Shown piece by piece: positions 27,957 through 37,582 of a stretch of 64,000 bases of DNA. The stretch covers positions 1,018,319-1,082,318 of the forward strand of contig NZ_RRCM01000001.1 of the NCBI RefSeq assembly GCF_003862485.1, in the 5' to 3' direction. The first letter of the stretch is position 1. Each line of letters starts with the position of its first letter. The notes below the pieces were generated by a model. That model ran no database searches. It had not been told where the DNA came from and worked only from the letters and a program-made list of their open reading frames with translations. Source of the DNA: Lachnoanaerobaculum orale. GTDB lineage: Bacteria > Bacillota > Clostridia > Lachnospirales > Lachnospiraceae. The position numbers and the translations under genes are program-made.

Positions 27957-30614
27957 ATGAGTAACAAAAGTGTAAACAGTGAAAACGGAGTAAACCAGAT
28001 AAGAAGAAAATTCTTGGAGTTCTTTGAAAGCAAAGGTCATTTGGCTATGAAGAGCTTTTCTTTGGTTCCGCACAACGACAATTCACTACTGCTAATCAAC
28101 TCAGGTATGGCACCGCTTAAGCCGTACTTTACAGGTCAGGAGATACCGCCGAGAAGAAGAGTATGTACATGTCAGAAATGTATTCGTACAGGAGATATCG
28201 AGAATGTAGGAAAGACTGCAAGACATGGTACATTCTTTGAGATGCTCGGTAATTTCTCATTCGGAGACTACTTTAAGCATGAGGCTATCGCATGGACTTG
28301 GGAGTTTTTGACAGAAGTGGCGGGTCTTGATGTGAACAGACTTTATCCTTCAGTGTATTTGGAGGATGATGAGGCGTTTGAAATTTGGAATAAAGAGATA
28401 GGTATTCCGGCTGAAAGAATATTTAAGTTCGGAAAAGAAGATAACTTCTGGGAGCACGGAGAAGGACCTTGCGGACCTTGTTCAGAGGTCTATTATGACA
28501 GAGGAGAAAAATACGGCTGTGGAAAGCCTACCTGTACGGTAGGTTGTGACTGTGACAGATATATGGAAATCTGGAACAATGTATTCTCACAGTTCAATTC
28601 TGACGGCAAGGGACATTATACGGATCTTATACAGAAGAATATAGATACAGGTATGGGACTTGAAAGACTTGCGGTAGCACTTCAGGATGTGGAATCAATA
28701 TTTGAAGTGGATACTATCAAGGCACTTCTTGACAGAGTGGCTGAACTTGCAAATACTTCATACAAAGAAGATGCAGGCAAGGATGTTTCACTTCGTCTTA
28801 TCACAGACCATATCAGATCATGTACTTTCATGATTTCAGACGGAATCATGCCGAGTAATGAGGGTAGAGGTTATGTACTTAGAAGACTTTTAAGAAGAGC
28901 TGCAAGACATGGAAGAATGCTGGGTATCAAGGACACATTCCTTGCAAATCTTGCAAATACAGTTATTGAACTTTCTAAGGACGGCTATCCTGAGCTTGAA
29001 GAAAAGAAAGAGATGATTTTGAAGGTTCTTACAGAAGAGGAGAACAAATTCAATAAGACTATCGATCAGGGACTTTCAATACTCGCCGATATAGAAGAAA
29101 AGCTTGCAGAAAATAAAGAGAAGATAATATCAGGTGAGGATGCCTTCAGATTGTATGATACATACGGTTTCCCTCTTGACCTTACAAAGGAGATAATAGA
29201 GGAAAAGGGCTTTAGTGTAGATGAAGACGGCTTTAACAAAGCTATGGAGGCTCAGAGAAAGCAGGCAAGAGCTGCAAGAAAAGCTACCAACTACATGGGC
29301 GCAGATGTGACAATATACCAGTCACTTGATCCTAAGCTTGAATCAGTATTTGAAGGCTATAACAGTCTTACAGACAGCGGAAAGATTATCGCGCTGACTA
29401 CTGAAGATGAGATAGTTGAGGCTATTGCGGAGGGAGATCACGGAACGATTTTCCTTGATAAGACTTCATTCTATGCTACCATGGGCGGTCAGAATGCCGA
29501 TATCGGTGTTATAAAGACAGAGGACTCGGTATTTAATGTAGTGGATGTTATAAAACTTGGCGGCAACAAGATAGGTCATGTAGGCTATGTAAGTCAGGGA
29601 ATGTTCAAGCTTAACGACATGGTGGAAACTGTTGTAGATGAAAAGAACAGAAGAAAGACCGCTGCGAATCATTCCGCAACCCACCTTTTACATAAGGCAT
29701 TAAGAGAAGTGCTCGGAAACCATGTTGAGCAGGCCGGAAGCTATGTGGATGCCGAAAGACTCAGATTTGACTTTACACATTTTAAGAGCCTTTCAAAAGA
29801 GGAACTTGAGAATGTAGAGGCACTTGTAAACAGAGAGATAAATAAGGCATTACCTGTTGTTACAGATATAATGGATGTGGAGTCGGCTAAAAAGAGCGGT
29901 GCTATGGCACTCTTCGGCGAAAAATATCAGGGTGATGTAAGAGTTGTAAGTATGGGAGACTTCTCAAAGGAGCTTTGCGGAGGTACTCATGTACATAATA
30001 CATCCGATATAAAGCTCTTTAAGATACTTTCAGAGAACGGTATTGCTGCAGGTGTAAGAAGAATAGAAGCTCTTACAGGTGACGGCGTTATCGAGTTCTA
30101 TCAGGACATCGAAAGCAGAATGCAAAAAGTGGCCGAGCTTTTAAAGACAAACGAGAGTGAACTTGTATCAAAGACAGAGAGCGTTTTGGATGAGATGAAG
30201 GCTCTTAAGTCCGAGAATGAGAAGCTTAAAGCAAAGCTTGCAAGTGAAGCGCTTGGAGACAGTGAGGAAAGTATCGAAGAGATTGGCGGAGTCAAGTTCA
30301 TTGCAATGCAGGTAAGCGGTGTTGAGATGAATGAGCTTAGAAATCTCGGAGACAAGTTAAAAGAAGATGTAGACGGCGGAGTGGTAGTTCTTGCATCGGA
30401 TGTGGACGGTAAGGTTAACTTACTGTGTATGGCAGGCGATAAGGCACTGTCTTTGGGTGCACATGCCGGAAATATTATAAAAGGCATTGCCGCAATTGTA
30501 GGCGGTGGCGGCGGCGGAAGACCGAATATCGCACAGGCAGGAGGAAAGAATCCTGCAGGTATTAAGGACGCACTTGATAAAGCAAGAGAAGTATTCAAAT
30601 CACAGTTGAATTAG
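27957..30614 (+). CDS. alaS: Alanyl-tRNA synthetase
   Basis: The enzyme charges tRNA-Ala. The class II core begins after MSNKSVNSENGVNQIRRKFL with FFESKGHLAMKSFSL and GMAPLKPYFTGQEIPP. The editing domain has NHSATHLLHKAL and CGGTHVHNTSD, and a coiled region and a DHHA1 domain with the glycine-rich AIVGGGGGGRPNIAQAGGK end the protein. The 885-residue length is normal. A Zn-type Cys-rich insert (CGKPTCTVGCDCDR) is also visible. nagB begins 9 nt after the stop. Confidence 0.97.
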   Translation: MSNKSVNSENGVNQIRRKFLEFFESKGHLAMKSFSLVPHNDNSLLLINSGMAPLKPYFTGQEIPPRRRVCTCQKCIRTGDIENVGKTARHGTFFEMLGNFSFGDYFKHEAIAWTWEFLTEVAGLDVNRLYPSVYLEDDEAFEIWNKEIGIPAERIFKFGKEDNFWEHGEGPCGPCSEVYYDRGEKYGCGKPTCTVGCDCDRYMEIWNNVFSQFNSDGKGHYTDLIQKNIDTGMGLERLAVALQDVESIFEVDTIKALLDRVAELANTSYKEDAGKDVSLRLITDHIRSCTFMISDGIMPSNEGRGYVLRRLLRRAARHGRMLGIKDTFLANLANTVIELSKDGYPELEEKKEMILKVLTEEENKFNKTIDQGLSILADIEEKLAENKEKIISGEDAFRLYDTYGFPLDLTKEIIEEKGFSVDEDGFNKAMEAQRKQARAARKATNYMGADVTIYQSLDPKLESVFEGYNSLTDSGKIIALTTEDEIVEAIAEGDHGTIFLDKTSFYATMGGQNADIGVIKTEDSVFNVVDVIKLGGNKIGHVGYVSQGMFKLNDMVETVVDEKNRRKTAANHSATHLLHKALREVLGNHVEQAGSYVDAERLRFDFTHFKSLSKEELENVEALVNREINKALPVVTDIMDVESAKKSGAMALFGEKYQGDVRVVSMGDFSKELCGGTHVHNTSDIKLFKILSENGIAAGVRRIEALTGDGVIEFYQDIESRMQKVAELLKTNESELVSKTESVLDEMKALKSENEKLKAKLASEALGDSEESIEEIGGVKFIAMQVSGVEMNELRNLGDKLKEDVDGGVVVLASDVDGKVNLLCMAGDKALSLGAHAGNIIKGIAAIVGGGGGGRPNIAQAGGKNPAGIKDALDKAREVFKSQLN

Positions 30615-30623
30615 GGGGCTATT

Positions 30624-31349
30624 ATGCGAATTTTAAAAGCAAAAGATTATAAAGAGATGAGTGAGATGGCGGCAGACATTATAGGCGCACAGGTTTTATT
30701 AAAACCTGACGCCGTACTTGGTCTTGCCACAGGTTCCACACCTATCGGAACCTATGAAGAATTGGTAAAAAGATATGAGTCGGGCCGACTTGACTTTAGC
30801 AAGACTAAGACTGTAAACCTTGACGAGTACAGAGGACTTACAAAGGACAACGATCAGAGCTATTACTACTTCATGCATTCACATCTTTTTGACCATATCA
30901 ATATAGATAAGTCCAATACAAATGTGCCTGACGGTATGGAGCCTGATGCGATTAAAGCGGGAGAGGACTATGAGAACATCATAAGTAACTTCGGCGGTAT
31001 CGACTTACAGCTCTTAGGACTTGGAAATAACGGTCATATAGGATTTAATGAGCCTTGTGACGAGTTTATTGATAAGACCCATGTGGTGGATTTGACACAG
31101 AGCACAATAGAGGCCAATAAGAGATTCTTTGAAAGCATTGATGATGTTCCTAAGCAGGCATATACTATGGGAATAGGAAGCATTATGAGAGCAAAGCGAG
31201 TACTTATGCTTGTAAGCGGCAAGGGAAAGGCTCAGATAGTAAAGGATGCATTCTTCGGACCTGTGACACCTAAGGTGCCGGCATCGGTGCTGCAGCTTCA
31301 CAATGATTTTATCTTGATAGGTGATGCGGAGGCTCTGTCATGCTTATAA
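30624..31349 (+). CDS. nagB: Glucosamine-6-phosphate deaminase
   Basis: NagB converts glucosamine 6-phosphate to fructose 6-phosphate and ammonia. The motifs LGLATGSTPIGTYEELV, TVNLDEYRGL and LLGLGNNGHIGFNEP are those of the family, and 241 residues is the usual Gram-positive length without the allosteric extension. It overlaps nagA by 10 nt, so both act in amino-sugar breakdown and are coupled. Placement behind alaS without a visible promoter suggests cotranscription with it. Confidence 0.96.
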   Translation: MRILKAKDYKEMSEMAADIIGAQVLLKPDAVLGLATGSTPIGTYEELVKRYESGRLDFSKTKTVNLDEYRGLTKDNDQSYYYFMHSHLFDHINIDKSNTNVPDGMEPDAIKAGEDYENIISNFGGIDLQLLGLGNNGHIGFNEPCDEFIDKTHVVDLTQSTIEANKRFFESIDDVPKQAYTMGIGSIMRAKRVLMLVSGKGKAQIVKDAFFGPVTPKVPASVLQLHNDFILIGDAEALSCL

Positions 31350-32491
31350 AAAATGCTATTGTATTTGACCCTGACAAGGTATTTAGAAACAGAGAGATAA
31401 ATATTTCAGGAGAAAAATTCGTAGAACCGTCTTTTATGAATCTGGGATTTTCGCCGGACAGTGATAAAAAACAGATAGATGCTACAGGACTCTACGCAAT
31501 CCCGGGACTTGTAGATATACATTTCCACGGCTGTATGGGCGATGATTTCTGTGATGCAAATGATGACACTATAAAGAATATAGCGAAATATGAGGCAAGG
31601 TCGGGAATTACAAGTATTTGTCCTGCAACCATGACCATCTCAAAGGATGAACTTAGAGAAATCATGAAAAAGGCCGCCGCATATGATAATGAAGAGGGTG
31701 CAAAGCTTGTAGGCATAAATATGGAAGGACCTTTTATAAGTGAAGCAAAAAAAGGCGCACAGTCATCAAAGTATATCTTGAAATGTGATGCAAAGCTTTT
31801 TGATGAACTCAACAATTTATCAGGCAATATCATAAAGCTTGTAGATATCGCTCCTGAAAATGACGGTGCTATGGAGTTCATAAAAGAGGTAAAGGACAGA
31901 GTGATAGTTTCTATTGCACATACAATGGCGGACTATGACACCGCAAGCAAAGCTTTTGAAGAGGGAGCATCTCATGTGACTCATCTTTACAATGCTATGC
32001 CTCCGTTTACACACAGAGCTCCGGGAGTTATAGGTGCGGCTGTTGATAATGATACTGTATGCGTGGAGCTTATATGTGACGGTATACATATTCATCCGGC
32101 AGTTGTAAGAGCCACATTCAAGATGTTTGGAAATGAGAGAGTTATACTTATCAGTGACAGCATGAGAGCTTGCGGACTTGAAGACGGAGAGTACACTCTG
32201 GGCGGTCAAAAAGTCTTTGTTACAGGCAGAAAGGCTATACTTGAAGACGGTACTATAGCCGGTTCGGTTACAAACCTTTTTGAATGTATGAAAAGAGCCG
32301 TACAGGATATGCATATCAGACTTGAAGACGCTATAGCTGCGGCTACAATAAATCCGGCAAGGCAGATAGGAATATTTGATAAAGTTGGAAGCATTGAGGA
32401 CGGAAAGTATGCAGATCTTGTATTGATGGACAAGTCACTCCACATAAAGGCTGTATATGTACACGGTAAAGAAATATATAGTGAATTATAA
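31340..32491 (+). CDS. nagA: N-acetylglucosamine-6-phosphate deacetylase
   Basis: NagA removes the acetyl group of GlcNAc 6-phosphate to supply NagB. It is an amidohydrolase: GLVDIHFHGCMGDDF carries the first His pair, INMEGPFIS the metal Glu, ATHLYNAM-like HVTHLYNAMPP the next His, and VILISDSM the catalytic Asp. The length of 383 residues is typical. The start lies inside the nagB end. A strong terminator follows. Confidence 0.95.
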   Translation: MLIKNAIVFDPDKVFRNREINISGEKFVEPSFMNLGFSPDSDKKQIDATGLYAIPGLVDIHFHGCMGDDFCDANDDTIKNIAKYEARSGITSICPATMTISKDELREIMKKAAAYDNEEGAKLVGINMEGPFISEAKKGAQSSKYILKCDAKLFDELNNLSGNIIKLVDIAPENDGAMEFIKEVKDRVIVSIAHTMADYDTASKAFEEGASHVTHLYNAMPPFTHRAPGVIGAAVDNDTVCVELICDGIHIHPAVVRATFKMFGNERVILISDSMRACGLEDGEYTLGGQKVFVTGRKAILEDGTIAGSVTNLFECMKRAVQDMHIRLEDAIAAATINPARQIGIFDKVGSIEDGKYADLVLMDKSLHIKAVYVHGKEIYSEL

Positions 32492-32498
32492 ATTGTAT

Positions 32499-32528
32499 GA
32501 GGTAGAGCAAAAACTCTACCTCTTTTTT
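32499..32528 (+). terminator. Terminator after nagA
   Basis: GAGGTAGAG and CTCTACCTC form a perfect 9-bp stem around an A-rich loop, followed by T6. Confidence 0.9.
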
Positions 32529-32571
32529 ATTTGTTATCAGATTATATATAATTTTGTGCATATTATTCTGA

Positions 32572-32586
32572 TATTTTCAAAAATAT
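32572..32586 (+). promoter_or_regulatory. Possible CodY box upstream of codY
   Basis: TATTTTCAAAAATAT matches 11 of 15 positions of the CodY consensus AATTTTCWGAAAATT. It lies about 70 bases before the codY -35 box. The region is AT-rich, so chance similarity is likely enough to keep this weak. Confidence 0.25.
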
Positions 32587-32653
32587 AAATAATGTATCAT
32601 TTGCCTTTAATAGGATTAGATAAGCAAATAATAATAATTATCACATAAAAAAG

Positions 32654-32682
32654 TTGTACATTTATTCAAATTGTGCTAAAAT
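32654..32682 (+). promoter_or_regulatory. Promoter for codY
   Basis: TTGTAC, a 17-nt spacer and TAAAAT lie about 55 bases before the codY ATG. Confidence 0.55.
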
Positions 32683-32736
32683 TTAAGTGTGAGCTTTATT
32701 GAAAATACATTGTTTTCTAAGGGGAGGTTTTCTTGA

Positions 32737-33522
32737 ATGAGTGTACAATTATTGGATAAGACTAGAAAGATTAACAAGTTATTACACAATAATAATTCAC
32801 AAAAAGTGGTATTTAATGATATATGTGATGTATTATCAGAAATACTCGAGGCAAACAGTCTTGTTATTAGTAAAAAGGGTAAGGTATTAGGAGTTGGAAC
32901 ACATAATGGTACATCTGAAATCACAGAGTTGATTGCCGACAAAGTCGGAGGATTTATAGATGAAATGCTGAATGAAAGACTGCTCTCAATATTGTCCACC
33001 AAAGAAAATGTTAATCTTGCAACACTTGGATTTGACGAGGAAAATGTAAACAGATATCAGGCTATTATAAGCCCGATTGATATTGCAGGTTCAAGACTGG
33101 GTACCGTATTCATTTACAAAGAGGAAAAGGGCTTTGATATAGATGACATAATATTAAGCGAATATGGTACAACAGTGGTAGGACTTGAAATGATGAGAAG
33201 TGTAAATGAGGAGAATGCGGAGGAAAACAGAAAGATTTCTATTGTGAAATCCGCCATATCAACATTAAGCTTTTCAGAACTGGAAGCTATAATACATATC
33301 TTTGAAGAGCTTAACGGCAACGAAGGTGTACTTGTAGCAAGTAAGATAGCTGACAGAGTAGGGATCACAAGATCGGTGATAGTAAACGCACTAAGAAAAT
33401 TTGAAAGTGCAGGAGTAATAGAAAGCAGGTCATCCGGCATGAAGGGTACTTACATCAAGGTAATAAATGATGTGGTATTTGCAGAGCTGGAAGAGGTAAA
33501 GAAGGATCAGGGTATCAAATAA
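32737..33522 (+). CDS. codY: GTP- and branched-chain-amino-acid-sensing repressor CodY
   Basis: CodY represses nutrient-scavenging and amino-acid genes when GTP and Ile/Leu/Val are high. The N-terminal GAF domain starts MSVQLLDKTRKINKLL, and the C-terminal winged helix contains ASKIADRVGITRSVIVNALR, the conserved CodY helix-turn-helix. The length of 261 residues matches orthologues. AGGGGAGG lies 9 nt before the ATG. It stands alone between two terminators rather than in the clpQ-clpY-codY operon known from Bacillus. Confidence 0.96.
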   Translation: MSVQLLDKTRKINKLLHNNNSQKVVFNDICDVLSEILEANSLVISKKGKVLGVGTHNGTSEITELIADKVGGFIDEMLNERLLSILSTKENVNLATLGFDEENVNRYQAIISPIDIAGSRLGTVFIYKEEKGFDIDDIILSEYGTTVVGLEMMRSVNEENAEENRKISIVKSAISTLSFSELEAIIHIFEELNGNEGVLVASKIADRVGITRSVIVNALRKFESAGVIESRSSGMKGTYIKVINDVVFAELEEVKKDQGIK

Positions 33523-33534
33523 AGTTAACATACT

Positions 33535-33562
33535 AAGGACCGGCACTGCCGGTTCTTTTTTT
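33535..33562 (+). terminator. Terminator after codY
   Basis: AAGGACCGG and CCGGTTCTT pair around a 5-nt loop (CACTG) and are followed by T-rich sequence. Confidence 0.85.
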
Positions 33563-33633
33563 ATAAAAAGTACAGTAGATACAGATTGTATGTTAATGAT
33601 ATAGTAGAGTAGATATGTGTGAGGTGAATGTAT

Positions 33634-33951
33634 ATGAAATATGATGAACTTGATTTTTTTGAATTTTTTGAAAGTGAGCCTTCCTATCTTTTTGAAAAAG
33701 AGGCGGGAATTTGCAGTTATTCATATGAAAAAGATAGTTTTAAAATATATGTGTCTTTATCATATTATGAAGACTATATGAGTATAGATATTTCATATAA
33801 AAGTGGTACAGTTTATAGCGGTGAGATAACAAATATAGAAGAAATAAAGAAGTTTGATACAGATATACTTAAAGTAGTAACAGATAAAAACTGGATATTT
33901 CTAAAAAAATGGCCATGTATCGGGGTTACTTTTGATGAAAGGTTAGAATAG
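33634..33951 (+). CDS. Small acidic protein, first gene of the immunity-like island
   Basis: No family is recognised. The 105 residues are acidic and rich in Phe, Tyr and Ser, with predicted alternating strands and no signal peptide. ATG 33634 is chosen over ATG 33628 because GAGGTGA lies directly against the latter. It is the first of thirteen same-strand genes with short gaps, several of which belong to immunity-protein families, so an immunity role is possible by association only. Confidence 0.6.
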   Translation: MKYDELDFFEFFESEPSYLFEKEAGICSYSYEKDSFKIYVSLSYYEDYMSIDISYKSGTVYSGEITNIEEIKKFDTDILKVVTDKNWIFLKKWPCIGVTFDERLE

Positions 33952-33983
33952 AAATCATATAATAAATTTAAAAGGAGTACAAA

Positions 33984-34436
33984 ATGTTAAAGATAGGTGA
34001 AAAGTATCGTTTTGAAGATGATTTAAGTGACAGACAGAGTTGCCTTATATTTGATAAAGATAACGGCTTGTGGTCTGTAGATATAGGTTTTAAAGAGGGG
34101 AACTTTCGTGGTGAATTAGCAGCTCCGTCTATTTGTATAAACAGTATAGATTCAAACAAAAGCAGTGCAAAAGATCTTGTAGGAGAAACTTTTAGTGTAA
34201 ATACATTGGAAGAATGTGATGAAAGAGAAGATACATTTTATATTTATGAGTCGGAACCTATGGTCTCATATAGGCTTGAAATTATAGAGATAAAAGATGA
34301 TAATGCTCATATAAGATGCACCGGAGTATTGATTGTTGACGGTTATGCCGACCCTATTGAAAAAGAATATTTTGAAATTGACAGTCTGATACCGATAATA
34401 GAATCAGTAGATGATTGGGAAAAGTTCGAACTATAA
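33984..34436 (+). CDS. Uncharacterised acidic protein of the immunity-like island
   Basis: The 150-residue product is not recognised. It looks mostly beta-stranded, opens with MLKIGEKYRFEDDLSDRQS and ends with an acidic helix (ESVDDWEKFEL). There is no membrane segment. AAAGGAG precedes the ATG and the next gene starts 17 nt after its stop, so it is cotranscribed with the SMI1-like gene. Confidence 0.6.
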   Translation: MLKIGEKYRFEDDLSDRQSCLIFDKDNGLWSVDIGFKEGNFRGELAAPSICINSIDSNKSSAKDLVGETFSVNTLEECDEREDTFYIYESEPMVSYRLEIIEIKDDNAHIRCTGVLIVDGYADPIEKEYFEIDSLIPIIESVDDWEKFEL

Positions 34437-34452
34437 AATATGAGGTGATACT

Positions 34453-34788
34453 ATGGATAATATAAATTTTAATCTTCCAAAAATGTATGAAAAGTTTTTA
34501 AAAGAAATAAGAGGAAGTGAAGGATTTTCAGTAGGCGATACAGGTGTGATACTTTATGAAGAAGAAGATTTGCCGGAAAGAAATCTGACATATGAAGTTT
34601 TTGAATATGAGCCTGATTTTTTTATGATAGGTCAAGATGGAGATTTGGCTTTTTTTATAAAAAAGGACTCGGACGATACCATATATAAAAATGATTTAGG
34701 AGCACTGGGATCATGTGAAATGGAAGAGGTATCTAAAGATATATACGAGTTTATAGAGTATGTAAAAGAACATTATGAGATGCTTTGA
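34453..34788 (+). CDS. SMI1/KNR4 (SUKH) family immunity-type protein
   Basis: The order LPKMYEKFLKEIRGSEGF, then FEYEPDFFMIGQDGDLAFFI, then a C-terminal helix IYEFIEYVKEHYEML, matches SUKH-fold proteins. Bacterial SUKH proteins neutralise nuclease or other toxins of contact-dependent and polymorphic toxin systems by direct binding. The protein is 111 residues and acidic, as usual. No partner toxin gene lies nearby. Confidence 0.7.
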   Translation: MDNINFNLPKMYEKFLKEIRGSEGFSVGDTGVILYEEEDLPERNLTYEVFEYEPDFFMIGQDGDLAFFIKKDSDDTIYKNDLGALGSCEMEEVSKDIYEFIEYVKEHYEML

Positions 34789-34805
34789 TTATATAAGGAT
34801 GAAAC

Positions 34806-35657
34806 ATGAACGAATTTTTAAAAGAATATATCAGCTTAAAAGAAAACTTTGTAAAGTATCATGAAAATGAGGCAAGTGTATTGGCATTATATGAATTTGC
34901 AGACAGACTGAAAGAAAGAACCGAAAAAGAAGCCATAGAAGTATTGGTAGATGTCTATCAACAGCTGTATATGATGGAGAGTGCATATAAACTGTATGAG
35001 AGTATATATGATAAAACGGACAGAAAACAGATTAAAAAGTTTTTAGGTTTAAAAGATTTAAATGAGAGCCATGGTGACAGATTTGCAACACCAAGGCCGC
35101 TAAATAAAAAAGAAAGGCTAAAAAGGCAAGAACGTAAAAAATTATTGCCGAAATTCAGATATCACCCCGATCCTTTGGAAACAGGTTCATTTATAGAAGG
35201 TGAAGCAAAAGTATGCCCTTGTTGCGGTAATGAAAGCAGTGTTTACTATGTAAAAAGTCCATATGCTGTAGATGATGTTGATTATCTTTGCCCTGTATGT
35301 ATTTCAAACGGAGAAGCCGCAAAAAAGTTTGATGCCGAATTTGTTCAGGATGCCGAATGGAATTTTGAAGAGGATAAAGAAAAGAATGAGGAACTTTTCT
35401 ATAGAACCCCCGGGTATTTGAGCTGGCAGGGTGAATATTGGCTTTCCTGTTGTAATGATTACTGTGCATATCTTGGCAGCGTAGGAACAAACGAATTAAA
35501 TGAAATGGGAATTGCAGAAGAAGTCTTTGAAGAGTACAATAAACGTAATGAATTTGCGGATGTAGAAAAATATCTGGTAAAGGACGGACATATTTGCGGA
35601 TACTTATTCAGATGCTTACATTGCAAAAAATATCATCTTTATGTAGATGCGGACTAA
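34806..35657 (+). CDS. CbrC family protein
   Basis: The C-terminal 170 residues hold the CbrC (UPF0167) pattern: FRYHPDPLETGSF, a CPCCG zinc-type knuckle, YCPVC-like YLCPVCISNGEAA, TPGYLSWQGEYW and a last pair in FRCLHCKKYHLYVD. An N-terminal helical region of about 110 residues precedes it. CbrC of E. coli is linked to colicin E2 tolerance, and the family is frequent in immunity arrays. The Cys pairs probably bind zinc. It is 18 nt from the SMI1-like gene. Confidence 0.8.
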   Translation: MNEFLKEYISLKENFVKYHENEASVLALYEFADRLKERTEKEAIEVLVDVYQQLYMMESAYKLYESIYDKTDRKQIKKFLGLKDLNESHGDRFATPRPLNKKERLKRQERKKLLPKFRYHPDPLETGSFIEGEAKVCPCCGNESSVYYVKSPYAVDDVDYLCPVCISNGEAAKKFDAEFVQDAEWNFEEDKEKNEELFYRTPGYLSWQGEYWLSCCNDYCAYLGSVGTNELNEMGIAEEVFEEYNKRNEFADVEKYLVKDGHICGYLFRCLHCKKYHLYVDAD

Positions 35658-35689
35658 ACAAAATAAATACTATGTAAGGGATTATAAAA

Positions 35690-36139
35690 ATGGAAAACCT
35701 TGAAATTTTTGAAAATGCCTGTAAATACTTTTCGGATAATATAGTCAAATTTAAGGATATATTGACAGAAAAGGTAGATGCACTGAAGGATAAGAATTGG
35801 GAATTTGATAAGGGCAGTACAAAAGTATTTAAAGCTGATGAAACCGGAAGAAAGAAAAGGTGCAAGGTCAGTATCGGATACTGTCTAAAGGTGGAAATTA
35901 CAAAAGCGAATGCACTAACCACTTGGGATGAATTTAATATGTTTTTCAAGGAAACATATGTAGCAGATATTGAAAGAATTTCAAATAATGAAGAACTGGG
36001 AAGATATGAGTTTATTGCAAAAAATACTTTAGGTGATGAAGTCAGATGCAGCATCTATCTTGCAAATGAATGGAATATAGCTCAGATTTGTATTTTAGGA
36101 TATGTTTCCGGAAGATATAAAAAAGCGGATTTAAGATAG
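35690..36139 (+). CDS. Uncharacterised protein of the immunity-like island
   Basis: No family is recognised in this 149-residue protein. The N-terminal 40 residues form an amphipathic helix (ACKYFSDNIVKFKDIL), followed by strands and a final hydrophobic segment (WNIAQICILGYVSG) too short to be a sure membrane helix. It lies 33 nt after the CbrC gene and 20 nt before the next. Confidence 0.6.
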   Translation: MENLEIFENACKYFSDNIVKFKDILTEKVDALKDKNWEFDKGSTKVFKADETGRKKRCKVSIGYCLKVEITKANALTTWDEFNMFFKETYVADIERISNNEELGRYEFIAKNTLGDEVRCSIYLANEWNIAQICILGYVSGRYKKADLR

Positions 36140-36158
36140 GAGTGAAAGAAAAAAAAAT

Positions 36159-36707
36159 ATGGATTGGGGTAATATGCGAACCGGACTTGAGGCATTATAT
36201 TTTCTTGACAATGCCTTGACTGACCCGTCTGAGGAATATCTTCGAATAATCGATAAAGAAGAAAATGAAACTTATTTAAAGTATATTGTTGATAACGGCT
36301 CAGGCGATACTCTATATGTTATTTTTACAGAAGATATTGTCTTAATAAAGGGATTTTCACATGAAAGCAGTTTAAGTCAGTTTGTTAAGAAAGAATTTGA
36401 CAAAAGTGTTATACAAAAGATATATGAAGGTGTTGATGAAAAATATATTTCTCTCTTTGATGACCGGGAAATAGATGAAACAACATTTTTCATTTGGTAT
36501 GACGGGAAAATTCATCAAAATAAATTGTCTGATGATGACGGAAGTAAATGGATGATGGGATATATATGTGAAACATATGATGATTTCAAGGAATTTGTAA
36601 CAGACTATTATGAAATGGATTTTGATGAAAATTTGCTTGAAAAGTTATATACTGACGGTAGGCTTGATGAGAATGAATTATCAGAGCTTATAGGGGGTGA
36701 ATCTTAA
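36159..36707 (+). CDS. Uncharacterised acidic protein of the immunity-like island
   Basis: The 182-residue product is very acidic and has no membrane segment. The block VLIKGFSHESSLSQF resembles a KGFDHES-type motif I associate with small proteins in toxin-immunity loci, but I cannot name a family. The last base of its stop is shared with the next start region (ends 36707, next starts 36707), showing coupled translation. Confidence 0.6.
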   Translation: MDWGNMRTGLEALYFLDNALTDPSEEYLRIIDKEENETYLKYIVDNGSGDTLYVIFTEDIVLIKGFSHESSLSQFVKKEFDKSVIQKIYEGVDEKYISLFDDREIDETTFFIWYDGKIHQNKLSDDDGSKWMMGYICETYDDFKEFVTDYYEMDFDENLLEKLYTDGRLDENELSELIGGES

Positions 36708-37564
36708 TGGAACTCATAGATTATATGAGAAAAAGAAACCAAATGACTGAGAACGAATGGGAAAACTCTTTTGATAAAAAAGAACAGGAAATTCTTGTAC
36801 TTAGGCATGAAGGTGATGTTACGAGTAAGAGAAACGGATTTTGGGAAGTGGCGGTTTGCTGCCTGGGCTATATAGATTGTGAAACCGGAGAGCTACATAA
36901 AGAAGAATGTAGATTTGTATTTGCAGCAAGTGAAAAAGAGTATGAAAATCATTTGATACCGGAATTTGATGAAGAAACTGTTTATCATTTAAAAGTACGG
37001 AAGAAACTACCTGAAGAACTGCCGGAGATTATGATAAAAAGAATTGATTTTCTTTTAGTGGATGTAATAGAAAAAAATGTACAAAGTCCGGAGCTTGAAG
37101 AAATTCTTACAGAGTATAAAAAGCCAATAATCATAGAGGATGATATATTGGGTGAGCTTTTGTATGATAAAACTATAAACAGCTTTGAAGGGCATATTCC
37201 TTGGCTTGACAAAAAAATTGATATTTCTTTGGATGTTGATAAAGACAACAAATCAGGAATCACAAAGGCAAGAAAAGCTATAAAAGAAATGTACTTGAGT
37301 GCTGAAAAATGGGATGCGAATATGAGAAAATTTGCAGCAGAAAATCTTATAGATCTTGCAAGAGATTGGTGTGAATCCGAGGAAGAAGCCTTAAAAATCA
37401 CGGAAGAGAGCTTTGCCGATAGAATAGGTATTGAGTCGATTTCTATGACATCCGGCGGTTTATTTAGTGCATATTTTAGAGATGATGATATTTTTGCAGG
37501 ACATTGTATTATTGTGAACGGAAGCTTGAAAAAGGGTATTCAGTATGCAAGAATGGGTGGTTGA
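36707..37564 (+). CDS. DUF2262 domain protein
   Basis: The C-terminal half has the DUF2262 pattern: LGELLYDKTINSFEGHIPW, then strands, then WDANMRKFAAENLIDLARDW and a final GHCIIVNGSLKKGIQYARMG. The N-terminal 130 residues form a separate beta-rich region. DUF2262 proteins are recurrent members of polymorphic-toxin immunity arrays; the molecular target is unknown. It is translationally coupled to the gene before it. Confidence 0.72.
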   Translation: MELIDYMRKRNQMTENEWENSFDKKEQEILVLRHEGDVTSKRNGFWEVAVCCLGYIDCETGELHKEECRFVFAASEKEYENHLIPEFDEETVYHLKVRKKLPEELPEIMIKRIDFLLVDVIEKNVQSPELEEILTEYKKPIIIEDDILGELLYDKTINSFEGHIPWLDKKIDISLDVDKDNKSGITKARKAIKEMYLSAEKWDANMRKFAAENLIDLARDWCESEEEALKITEESFADRIGIESISMTSGGLFSAYFRDDDIFAGHCIIVNGSLKKGIQYARMGG

Positions 37565-37582
37565 GAGGATAGTTTAACATAT

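Noticed and set aside
30101..30598. 165-residue minus-strand ORF opposite alaS
   Set aside because: Its proline and serine runs mirror the glycine-rich DHHA1 segment of alaS; no independent start signal.
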